Positions 1-4,850 are shown, counted from the first letter of the stretch. The stretch: 6,478 nucleotides of DNA from Methanobacterium sp. UBA8 (GCA_002509665.1 DADN01000217.1:10997-17474); one strand, 5' to 3'. The notes: generated by a model not told the origin, from the letters alone. Numbers and translations are program-made.

Positions 1-29
1 TAAATTTACAATTAGTCCATAATCTATTC

Positions 30-38
30 TATTTTTTT
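30..38 (+). terminator. Possible U-tract terminator of an upstream gene
   Basis: Seven consecutive T (32-38) lie in an AT-rich stretch with no open frame, upstream of the parA promoter. Archaeal RNA polymerase can stop at such U-tracts without a hairpin. The upstream gene is outside the window, so this is only a suggestion. Confidence 0.25.
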
Positions 39-59
39 ACTAAATGCAATTAAACTTCG

Positions 60-67
60 TTATATAA
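60..67 (+). promoter_or_regulatory. TATA box of the parA operon
   Basis: TTATATAA at 60-67 is the best archaeal TATA-like element upstream of parA. Transcription would be expected to start about 25 bases downstream, near position 90. That gives a leader of roughly 50 bases that contains the palindrome at 96-109. The weaker TATA-like CTTATAATTTA at 106-116 is an alternative, but it would leave almost no leader for the clear ribosome binding site at 127-131. Confidence 0.5.
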
Positions 68-93
68 AGAAATATTTAGAAAGCTTTAAAAAT

Positions 94-125
94 TTTAAGT
101 TATAACTTATAATTTAGAAGTATAA
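94..125 (+). repeat. Copy 1 of palindrome-bearing repeat, upstream of parA
   Basis: The block is TTTAAGTTATAA (94-105), 11 variable bases, then GAAGTATAA (117-125). A second copy with the same plan lies after the operon at 1512-1544. Inside it, 96-109 is a perfect 14-base palindrome (TAAGTTATAACTTA). Its position, in the leader just after the predicted transcription start, suits an operator or a partition site for the operon (inference). The sequence is AT-rich, so chance palindromes are more likely than usual. Confidence 0.5.
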
Positions 126-138
126 TGGAGGAAAGTTT

Positions 139-915
139 ATGGGCGAAACAATTGCAATACTTAACCAAAAAGGTGGTTGTGGTAAAACAACCACTGCAGT
201 TAACTTATCAACAGCTTTAGCACTTAACAATAAAAGAGTTTTATTAATAGATATTGATCCGCAGGGCAATGCCACAACAAGCTTTGGGATACCTAAAAGT
301 GAAATTGAAAAAACTATTTACACCACATTAACAGGAAAAAACCCTGTAGAAGAAGCAGTAATCTCAACAGGAATTGACAGATTAGATCTTGTCGCAAGTA
401 ATATAGCATTAAGCGGCGCGGAAATTGAATTAAGTGGGGAAATTGGGTTTCATTCAATATTGAATGAACGCTTAGAGAATATCAAAGATTCTTATGATTA
501 TATCTTAATTGACGTTCCTCCATCCTTGGGAGTACTTACAATAAACTCGCTTGTAGCATCTGACAGTGTAATAATCCCTATTCAGGCAGAGTTTTACGCG
601 CTTGAAGGAATGGCAGACCTTATGGAAGCCATGCAGCTTGTAGGAAATCGTTTAAACAGTCCATGTAATATAAAAGGTATTTTACTTACTTTATATGACT
701 CAAGGACAAGGCTTGGAAGAGATGTATATGAAAACGTTAAAGAATACTTTGGAGAGAAAGAAAACATCTTTGAAATCAGTATTCCGAGGAATGTTAAACT
801 GGCAGAAGCCCCAAGTCATGGAAAACCAGGTGTTCTTTATGATGAGGAATGTAAGGGTTCAGAGGCATATATGGAGCTTGCAGAAGAAATAATTGCTATG
901 GAGGCTGCAAAATGA
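139..915 (+). CDS. parA: ParA/Soj family partition ATPase
   Basis: A 258-residue deviant-Walker ATPase of the ParA/MinD superfamily, close to the usual length of chromosomal Soj proteins. Visible motifs in order: the deviant Walker A loop KGGCGKTT (residues 11-18) with the signature lysine K11 and catalytic K16; the A' motif LLIDIDPQGN (35-44); Walker B ILIDVPPS (122-129, D125); and the Soj-type block IPRNVKLAEAPSHGKP near residue 220. Family members bind DNA non-specifically as ATP dimers and are released when a ParB-type partner stimulates hydrolysis, which moves DNA or protein cargo over the nucleoid. The start is fixed by GGAGG at 127-131, seven bases before ATG. The stop overlaps the next gene's start (ATGA), so the two are translationally coupled. 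ParA is confident; the cargo is unknown. A role in positioning a protein complex rather than DNA remains possible. Confidence 0.93.
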   Translation: MGETIAILNQKGGCGKTTTAVNLSTALALNNKRVLLIDIDPQGNATTSFGIPKSEIEKTIYTTLTGKNPVEEAVISTGIDRLDLVASNIALSGAEIELSGEIGFHSILNERLENIKDSYDYILIDVPPSLGVLTINSLVASDSVIIPIQAEFYALEGMADLMEAMQLVGNRLNSPCNIKGILLTLYDSRTRLGRDVYENVKEYFGEKENIFEISIPRNVKLAEAPSHGKPGVLYDEECKGSEAYMELAEEIIAMEAAK

Positions 916-1283
916 CTAAAACAGATAAAAAACAGGGAGGAGCACTCGGGCGAGGATTAGATGCATTGATCAGCAAGGAATTTGTTAAAGATTCCGAAGG
1001 CGAACCTGTTAAAGAAGAAAATGTCACAAAAGAGCCAGTAAAAGACATGGGAGAGCCTGTTGAAGTAGATGTAATCCATCAAAAGATAATAGATGCAATT
1101 TTAGAAGATGTAGGTAAAAATCCTCGTGTTTCATTTTGGTCTGCAAGGACTGCTGCAGTGTTGAGGTTTTTAAGAAAAACAGAACCTGAATTCAGCATCA
1201 GCAGTGAAGCATCACTTTTAATGGAAGAAGCTGTAAAAGAAAAATACCCTGAAATCTGGGAAATGTTTGAAGAACATTTATAA
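912..1283 (+). CDS. Small ParA-partner protein with ParB-like N-terminal activation peptide
   Basis: 123 residues. The start ATG shares the ATGA overlap with the parA stop and has its own GGAGG (900-904) seven bases upstream, the same spacing as parA. Residues 12-21, LGRGLDALIS, match the N-terminal peptide of ParB/Spo0J proteins that stimulates the ParA ATPase. Residues about 22-52 form an acidic, Glu/Lys/Val-rich linker that looks disordered. Residues about 53-123 look folded and helical (PRVSFWSART, then a FSISSEASLLMEEAVKEKYP stretch ending near 113) and resemble no ParB, HTH or CTPase domain I recognise. The FSISSEAS segment faintly recalls a ribbon-helix-helix or a helical dimerisation module. 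Inference: it is the cognate activator of the upstream ATPase, and its C-terminal domain binds either a DNA site or a protein cargo. ParB itself is excluded by length (ParB is usually 250 or more residues). Confidence 0.85.
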   Translation: MTKTDKKQGGALGRGLDALISKEFVKDSEGEPVKEENVTKEPVKDMGEPVEVDVIHQKIIDAILEDVGKNPRVSFWSARTAAVLRFLRKTEPEFSISSEASLLMEEAVKEKYPEIWEMFEEHL

Positions 1284-1373
1284 CTGCTTTAAAAATGAAA
1301 CTTTTGTAGCATCCTTTAAAACATTATTTTCCATGTTTCAATTTTTAACGGCTTTAAAACTAAATTTATTAAA

Positions 1374-1407
1374 TTTTTTAACACCCCAAGTTGAAGAGTT
1401 TGGGGTG
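1374..1407 (+). terminator. Probable terminator region after the par-like operon
   Basis: Six T at 1374-1379 are followed by an 8-bp perfect hairpin, CACCCCAA (1382-1389) with TTGGGGTG (1400-1407) and a 10-base loop. No U-tract follows the hairpin, so in an archaeon the upstream T-runs (also 1343-1347) are the more likely stop signals. The GC-rich stem could then protect the 3' end of the transcript. It stands out against very AT-rich surroundings. Confidence 0.4.
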
Positions 1408-1446
1408 CCAAAATTATCACGACCTGTACAAATCAATTTTTTGGCA
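1406..1446 (+). repeat. Second inverted repeat overlapping the terminator stem
   Basis: TGCCAAAA (1406-1413) pairs perfectly with TTTTGGCA (1439-1446) across 25 bases. It shares two bases with the preceding CACCCCAA hairpin, so both stems cannot form completely at once. The stretch from 1284 to 1591 otherwise holds no convincing gene. Confidence 0.45.
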
Positions 1447-1483
1447 AGATTTGAAGATCATTTCCTAATTTATTGTTATCACT

Positions 1484-1525
1484 TATAAGTTAGTAGGTAT
1501 AAGTTGTAAGATTTAAGTTATAATT
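1484..1525 (+). repeat. Three degenerate 14-bp tandem repeats downstream of par-like operon
   Basis: The units are TATAAGTTAGTAGG (1484-1497), TATAAGTTGTAAGA (1498-1511) and TTTAAGTTATAATT (1512-1525). All carry AAGTT at the same place, and the array is entered through the palindrome ACTTATAAGT (1481-1490). A tandem array next to a ParA operon recalls the iteron-like centromeres of some ParA systems (family knowledge), but here the link is inference. Confidence 0.5.
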
Positions 1526-1547
1526 TAAAACTTAGAAGTTATAACTT
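1512..1547 (+). repeat. Copy 2 of palindrome-bearing repeat, downstream of the operon
   Basis: TTTAAGTTATAA (1512-1523), 11 variable bases, then GAAGTTATAA (1535-1544) repeats the plan of the block at 94-125. The palindrome AAGTTATAACTT recurs perfectly at 1536-1547. The copies sit on opposite sides of the parA operon, about 1.4 kb apart and in the same orientation. Confidence 0.5.
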
Positions 1548-1585
1548 ATATCCAACTGTAAAAATCGTGATCCTTGATATTCAAC

Positions 1586-1591
1586 AAAAAA
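1586..1591 (-). terminator. U-tract terminator of the radical SAM gene
   Basis: On the minus strand the TAA stop (1594-1592) is followed at once by six T (plus-strand A at 1586-1591). This is a typical simple U-tract end for an archaeal transcript. No hairpin is seen directly before it. Confidence 0.4.
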
Positions 1592-2713
1592 TTAAAAACC
1601 TAATGTGGCTTGATATGATTTATTCAGCTTTATAAATGGTTCAGCACGTTTTACAGCTACTCCAAGTTCTTGGAGCTCTTCTAATTTTTCAAAACGTTTG
1701 CCCCGTTTCCTTAAGGTTATAATTCTTTTTGCAGATATTTTACCTATCCCTGGGACTCGTATAAGTTCATCATATGATGCTTCATTAATTTCAGTGGGGA
1801 ATAAATCCATATTATTTAAGGCAAAAGAATATTTTGGGTCTATTTCTGTTTCTATATTCCCATTTTCATTAAATACAAGTTCATCTAAACTGAATCCATA
1901 AGAATTTAACAAGAAATCAGCTTGGTATAATCTTGGAGCTCTTTTAGGATGTGGAGTTTCATGATTTTCAAGAGGAGTACCTTCTAATGGACTAAAAGCG
2001 CTAAAATAACTTCTCTTTATCTGGAAATCATCATATAGTCTTTTAGTTCTACTCAGGATTTCTTCGTCACTTTCATCTATTGCACCGACAATGAACTGTG
2101 TGGTTTGTCCTGAAGGGGCCATAGTTGGGTCCTTTTTTGTTAATTTGTTAATCCAGTTCATCCGCCTTAAGATATCGATATTATAGTTTTTGGTACTTGT
2201 AAGCTCTTCAAATCCATCAGGGGTTGCAGCTTCAATGTTTATGCTTATTCGGTCTGCCAGGCTCATGGCTCTTTTAATTAAGTCATAAGATGTACCTGGA
2301 AGGATTTTAATGTGAATATAGCCGTCATATCCACAATCTCTAAGTATCCTTGCAACTTCTACTTCCTTTTCCATGGAAGTGTCAATGTCTCCAGAAATTC
2401 CAGAACTTAAAAATAAGCCCTCAACATATTTCTTATTGAAATAATTCAAAAACAGGTTTGAAAGTTCCTGGGGCGAATATTCAAAACGTTCACATTTCAT
2501 GCCGCTGCGGTTTATGCAGTATTTACAGTCATTTGAACATTTATTTGTCATTAATACCTTGAATAATGGTATGCAACGCCCATCAGGAGCTGTACTGTTG
2601 TATACTCCCAGCATCTTGCCTGATGCATATGTTTCAAGGTTGGGATCTACGTAATTACACAGATCGTACTTTGCTGATTCGCCAAGAACTTTGAGTTTTT
2701 GTACTGCATTCAT
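1592..2713 (-). CDS. Radical SAM protein with C-terminal helix-hairpin-helix, predicted DNA modification/repair
   Basis: 373 residues. The [4Fe-4S] and S-adenosylmethionine motif CxxxCxxC is C59, C63 and C66 (CSNDCKYC), in the usual place at the end of the first strand. A GLFLSSGI block (99-106) takes the place of the usual Gly-rich SAM motif, and SINIEAATPDGFEEL (157-171) belongs to the barrel. After the barrel, residues about 308-332 form a helix-hairpin-helix with VPGIGKISA (320-328), a non-specific DNA-binding fold. This architecture fits the family annotated as putative DNA modification/repair radical SAM proteins, which often sit beside an uncharacterised uracil-DNA-glycosylase-like protein; no such partner is in this window. 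The substrate is unknown. The gene stands alone, convergent with the par-like operon. The start ATG has no ribosome binding site but lies about 30 bases from a TATA box, which suggests a leaderless mRNA. Confidence 0.88.
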   Translation of the reverse strand: MNAVQKLKVLGESAKYDLCNYVDPNLETYASGKMLGVYNSTAPDGRCIPLFKVLMTNKCSNDCKYCINRSGMKCERFEYSPQELSNLFLNYFNKKYVEGLFLSSGISGDIDTSMEKEVEVARILRDCGYDGYIHIKILPGTSYDLIKRAMSLADRISINIEAATPDGFEELTSTKNYNIDILRRMNWINKLTKKDPTMAPSGQTTQFIVGAIDESDEEILSRTKRLYDDFQIKRSYFSAFSPLEGTPLENHETPHPKRAPRLYQADFLLNSYGFSLDELVFNENGNIETEIDPKYSFALNNMDLFPTEINEASYDELIRVPGIGKISAKRIITLRKRGKRFEKLEELQELGVAVKRAEPFIKLNKSYQATLGF

Positions 2714-2737
2714 TATAACTTATTATATCAAAAATAG

Positions 2738-2748
2738 TATTATAATTT
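2738..2748 (-). promoter_or_regulatory. TATA box of the radical SAM gene (leaderless transcript)
   Basis: On the minus strand AAATTATAATA is centred about 30 bases before the start ATG. Archaeal transcription begins about 25-27 bases past the TATA centre, so the mRNA would start within a few bases of the ATG. The gap between box and start contains no Shine-Dalgarno match, in agreement with leaderless translation. The 9-mer AAGTTATAA (plus 2713-2721) abuts the start and also occurs in the repeats around parA. Confidence 0.5.
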
Positions 2749-3427
2749 GTTCTATGAAGAAAATGGATAATATGTAATCATTTGCTTAGTGCCATTACTT
2801 TTACAAAAATCTGAATTTTAGCTTAAAATGCATTTTAAAATTTTTTATATCATAAATTCAGGATTATATCATCTATATTTGTAAATAGAGTAAAATAATC
2901 CTATAATTTAATTATATATATCTTATTATATATTTTATTGTATTATATAATGCGTAAATATATTGAATAATTAAATAATAAATTTATATGGATTTAATTC
3001 AGATTTTAGATATTTTTAATGTTTTTATATTTGTATAATGAAATTTAAATCAGTTAAAAAATTAATCTTGTAAAAACTTAATTTTATTTTCTGAATATAT
3101 GAAAATACCTGTCAATTATTTTTTTAAAAGGTTAAAATTAGTTATTAGCGTATAAATTCGTTTTTTTGATGGATAATACTGGGAAATGAATGACACAGTC
3201 TAAAGTGGATATGATATACAATGGGATATTCTTTTGGGAGAAAATATCAGCAAGACAAAAACATCTGATACTTAAGTTTTAATGAAATGGACTTGTTTGG
3301 AAGTTAATCTACTAAAAATAAGAACATCAAACAGGAATTTCTATTTCTAAAATATAATTCTTTTTAATACAGTTTTAAATTAAAAAATAGGCTGCAATTG
3401 AGCTTTTTTTTGGATTTTAAACCACAA
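2749..3427. other. Long AT-rich intergenic region without a recognisable gene
   Basis: No frame here has a plausible start, ribosome binding site and length. It contains an inverted repeat at 2853-2910, and T-runs of seven at 3119-3125 and 3161-3167. From about 3170 to 3310 the base composition is less extreme and short frames occur, for example a 23-codon one at 3210-3281, but none has a credible start signal. That part could be a decayed gene end or simply spacer. No tRNA- or rRNA-like sequence was seen. Confidence 0.6.
2853..2910. repeat. Imperfect inverted repeat in the intergenic region
   Basis: The arms are TAAATT, one base, AGGATTAT (2853-2867) and ATAATCCT, two bases, AATTTA (2895-2910). 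The inner 8-bp arms match perfectly. Inside the loop CTAT (2873-2876) can pair with ATAG (2885-2888). It could fold as an RNA or extruded DNA hairpin, or act as a protein site. No function can be assigned. Confidence 0.5.
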
Positions 3428-3437
3428 TATTTAAATG
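3428..3437 (+). promoter_or_regulatory. Possible TATA box of the Cys-rich protein gene
   Basis: ATATTTAAAT would direct transcription from about position 3458, giving a leader of about 27 bases to ATG 3485 or about 45 bases to ATT 3503. The surroundings are very AT-rich, so other boxes are possible. Confidence 0.3.
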
Positions 3438-3484
3438 TAATAATAATTACAATATTCTTATTACAAAGTGACTTTTTAAAAAAT

Positions 3485-3925
3485 ATGCGTGGAGGAGATA
3501 TAATTACGCCGAAACAATGGTTTTTACCCATTGTGGTACTTAGCGTTGCCACGGTCGGGTTGTTTTCTGGAGTTTTAAATGATCAAAGCGCAAATTATTC
3601 AATTGGACCTAAAGTTGTGCAGTCCCCATCTCAGGCAAATACTGCTCAAGTAACTTCTGAGCCAAAAGCTAAAGCTAAAGTTAGAAATGATGTACTTGTG
3701 GTAACTGCTAGATGTTCCTGTGGTTTATATGGTGATTACAAATTACACGATCCATCCTGGATAAATTACTGTCCTCAGTGTCATCAACATGGCGCACTTA
3801 TATTTGAAAGAACAAGTGACTGTCCTGAGGGAATGATACGTTGTACTTGCTGTGATGCCGATTTCTGTGCAGTACACGGTAAAGAGCATGTTTGCAGCCA
3901 CTCTACATATCTGATGCCTGCTTAA
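3485..3925 (+). CDS. Small membrane-anchored cysteine-rich (zinc-ribbon-like) protein; start uncertain
   Basis: From ATG 3485 the product has 146 residues. An N-terminal hydrophobic segment (WFLPIVVLSVATVGLFSGVL, residues 12-31) is a signal anchor or signal peptide. A polar linker follows, and then a domain with ten cysteines: RCSCG (76-80), YCPQCH (95-100), DCPEG (112-116), RCTCCDADFC (119-128) and C137, with several His. The paired CxC and CPxC motifs suggest zinc-ribbon or other metal binding. I recall similar CPEG...C..C.ADFC..GKEH tails on exported proteins of Methanobacteriales, but cannot name a family. The start is doubtful. GGAGGAGAT (3491-3499) is an almost perfect ribosome binding site and points at ATT 3503, three bases on, while ATG 3485 lies upstream of it. 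A TTG at 3398 would add a second hydrophobic stretch and is less likely. The gene appears monocistronic and is followed by a terminator. Confidence 0.72.
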   Translation: MRGGDIITPKQWFLPIVVLSVATVGLFSGVLNDQSANYSIGPKVVQSPSQANTAQVTSEPKAKAKVRNDVLVVTARCSCGLYGDYKLHDPSWINYCPQCHQHGALIFERTSDCPEGMIRCTCCDADFCAVHGKEHVCSHSTYLMPA

Positions 3926-3956
3926 TCGAATGATTAAGTACAAAAATTCTTTTTTT
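3921..3956 (+). terminator. Hairpin plus U-tract terminator of the Cys-rich gene
   Basis: CTTAATC (3921-3927) and GATTAAG (3932-3938) form a perfect 7-bp stem with a 4-base loop that includes the TAA stop. Seven T follow at 3950-3956. This is the most convincing terminator in the window. Confidence 0.6.
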
Positions 3957-3965
3957 CACCTGGAA

Positions 3966-4079
3966 AATCTCTCAAAAATTAAAGCTTGCGAAACTTTCAA
4001 AAACCATAGGTTTTTAAAGCACAAATCGTAGATTTGTAAGCGTTGTTTCGTGCTCCAAACCCTTTGGGTTTGAGAGATT
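3966..4079. repeat. Structured element with terminal inverted repeats (branched RNA or miniature element)
   Basis: The outer arms are an 11-bp perfect inverted repeat, AATCTCTCAAA (3966-3976) with TTTGAGAGATT (4069-4079). Within it CGAAAC (3989-3994) pairs with GTTTCG (4045-4050). Three 7-bp hairpins with 3-base loops follow: AAAAACC/GGTTTTT (3999-4015, extended by CTTT/AAAG), ACAAATC/GATTTGT (4021-4037) and CAAACCC/GGGTTTG (4056-4072). The last competes with the inner part of the outer stem. The whole can be drawn as a branched fold. Terminal repeats without a coding frame also fit a miniature transposable element, but I see no target-site duplication. No promoter is evident. Confidence 0.5.
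3969..4042 (+). repeat. Hairpin repeat copy 1 (upstream of lemA)
   Basis: This stretch aligns with 4874-4946 between lemA and the DUF2207 gene. Shared blocks are AAAATTAAA (3975-3983) and TTGCGAA (3986-3992), followed by two consecutive hairpins at the same positions. The hairpin arms differ between copies yet each copy pairs with itself, which suggests that structure is maintained. Confidence 0.5.
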
Positions 4080-4161
4080 GTGACAGCTATCAAAACTAAC
4101 GTTTTTATGCTCTGAAAATCCTTAAAATTTTGATTTTGGACTTTGAAAAGGAGTTGAGGGT

Positions 4162-4176
4162 ATGCTTAGTGTTTGC
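4162..4176 (+). repeat. 15-bp tandem duplication, unit 1 (unit 2 at 4177-4191)
   Basis: ATGCTTAGTGTTTGC is followed directly by ATGCTTAGTATTTGG, 13 of 15 bases identical. The unit is five codons long and forms the start of the possible small ORF described at this place, so the duplication keeps the frame. Confidence 0.55.
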
Positions 4177-4281
4177 ATGCTTAGTATTTGGTGTATTTTA
4201 AATAACAGTACAGTATCATCTATTGGAATACAGTCAAAATGTATAAATAACAAAACATCACCATCTCAAAATGGTGATTGA
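4162..4281 (+). CDS. Possible 39-residue small ORF just upstream of lemA
   Basis: The ATG at 4162 has GGAG (4150-4153) eight bases upstream. The frame runs 39 codons to TGA 4279-4281, two bases before the lemA ATG, with the lemA ribosome binding site inside its last codons. The peptide begins [13 protein letters not shown], the product of a tandem 15-bp duplication, and continues polar with a third cysteine. It resembles no family I know. It could be a leader peptide coupling translation into lemA or a small membrane peptide. Against it: TATA-like boxes at 4196-4204 and 4242-4249 lie within the frame, and a 40-codon frame can arise by chance. Confidence 0.28.
   Translation: MLSVCMLSIWCILNNSTVSSIGIQSKCINNKTSPSQNGD
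4242..4249 (+). promoter_or_regulatory. TATA box of the lemA operon
   Basis: TATAAATA at 4242-4249 is the best TATA match before lemA and predicts a start near 4271, leaving a leader of about 13 bases that holds the ribosome binding site. A second box, TTTTAAATA at 4196-4204, predicts a start near 4226 and a leader that would include the whole 4257-4278 stem. Confidence 0.45.
4257..4278 (+). promoter_or_regulatory. Inverted repeat containing the lemA ribosome binding site
   Basis: ATCACCAT (4257-4264) pairs perfectly with ATGGTGAT (4271-4278) around a 6-base loop. The right arm contains GGTGAT (4273-4278), the match to the 16S rRNA 3' end that serves the lemA ATG at 4284. The left arm contains ATCACC, identical to the anti-Shine-Dalgarno sequence. 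In a transcript that includes both arms, the ribosome binding site would be hidden. Confidence 0.5.
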
Positions 4282-4283
4282 AG

Positions 4284-4850
4284 ATGTCAATTTACATGAT
4301 CATAGGAATCATTATACTTATCTTAATTATTTTAGCAGTAGTTGTTGGGATAATTTTCATGTACAACAACCTGGTCGGACTTCGTAACAGGGTTAAAAAT
4401 GCATGGTCCCAGATAGATGTTCAGCTAAACAGAAGGGCTGACCTGATACCTAACCTGGTAGAAACAGTTAAAGGCTATGCTAAACACGAAAAAACTGTGT
4501 TTGAAGATGTTACTAAGGCAAGATCTGGCCTTATGAATGCTCAAACAGTACAAGAAAGTGCAGATGCAAATAATATGTTAACAGGTGCTTTAAAAAGCCT
4601 TTTTGCCGTTGCAGAAAATTACCCTGAATTGAAAGCAAATCAAAATTTCAGGGACTTACAAAGCCAGCTGGCAGAAACTGAGGACAAAATAGCCTATTCA
4701 AGGCAGTTTTACAACGACACTGTACTTATGTACAATAACAAGATCCAGATGTTTCCAAGCAACTTAATAGCTAATCAATTTAACTTTACTGAATCAGAAT
4801 TCTTTGAAGTGGAAGAATCAGCTCGTTCAGTTCCAAAAGTGCAATTTTAA
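4284..4850 (+). CDS. lemA: LemA family membrane protein
   Basis: 188 residues from ATG 4284, the usual LemA length. A single N-terminal membrane helix (about residues 4-26) is followed by a long helical domain. LemA signatures are [20 protein letters not shown] (39-58) continuing into [11 protein letters not shown], then [15 protein letters not shown] (112-126), the [15 protein letters not shown] segment (131-145) and a C-terminal FFEVEE block. The protein is expected to sit at the cytoplasmic membrane with the helical bundle on the outer face. The molecular role of LemA is not settled; bacterial homologues are tied to envelope stress and membrane proteases. The start is chosen because GGTGAT (4273-4278) ends five bases before this ATG; the in-frame TTG at 4278 overlaps that signal and cannot be the main start. 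The downstream DUF2207 gene is probably cotranscribed. Confidence 0.92.
   Translation: MSIYMIIGIIILILIILAVVVGIIFMYNNLVGLRNRVKNAWSQIDVQLNRRADLIPNLVETVKGYAKHEKTVFEDVTKARSGLMNAQTVQESADANNMLTGALKSLFAVAENYPELKANQNFRDLQSQLAETEDKIAYSRQFYNDTVLMYNNKIQMFPSNLIANQFNFTESEFFEVEESARSVPKVQF

Noticed and set aside
695..892. 65-codon plus-strand frame inside parA
   Set aside because: It lies wholly within the parA coding sequence in another frame, and parA has intact motifs across it.
1267..1488. 73-codon plus-strand frame after the ParA-partner gene
   Set aside because: No ribosome binding site; it overlaps the previous gene and runs through two hairpins and T-runs. The product is a Phe/Leu/Asn-rich translation of spacer.
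94..1544. Insertion-sequence terminal repeats around the par-like operon
   Set aside because: The two copies are direct rather than inverted, there is no transposase, and no target duplication is visible. A binding-site explanation fits better.
1481..1550. CRISPR-like array
   Set aside because: The repeats are 14 bp, contiguous and degenerate, without spacers and without cas genes nearby.
1698..1901. 67-codon plus-strand frame opposite the radical SAM gene
   Set aside because: Antisense shadow of a confidently recognised gene, including its helix-hairpin-helix region.
3398..3484. TTG start giving a longer Cys-rich protein
   Set aside because: The extension is an AT-rich run of Phe/Ile/Leu with no ribosome binding site, and a probable TATA box lies within it.
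3364..3552. 62-codon minus-strand frame
   Set aside because: It overlaps the membrane segment of the Cys-rich gene and has no start signal or recognisable composition.
3743..3943. 66-codon minus-strand frame
   Set aside because: Antisense shadow of the cysteine-rich domain.
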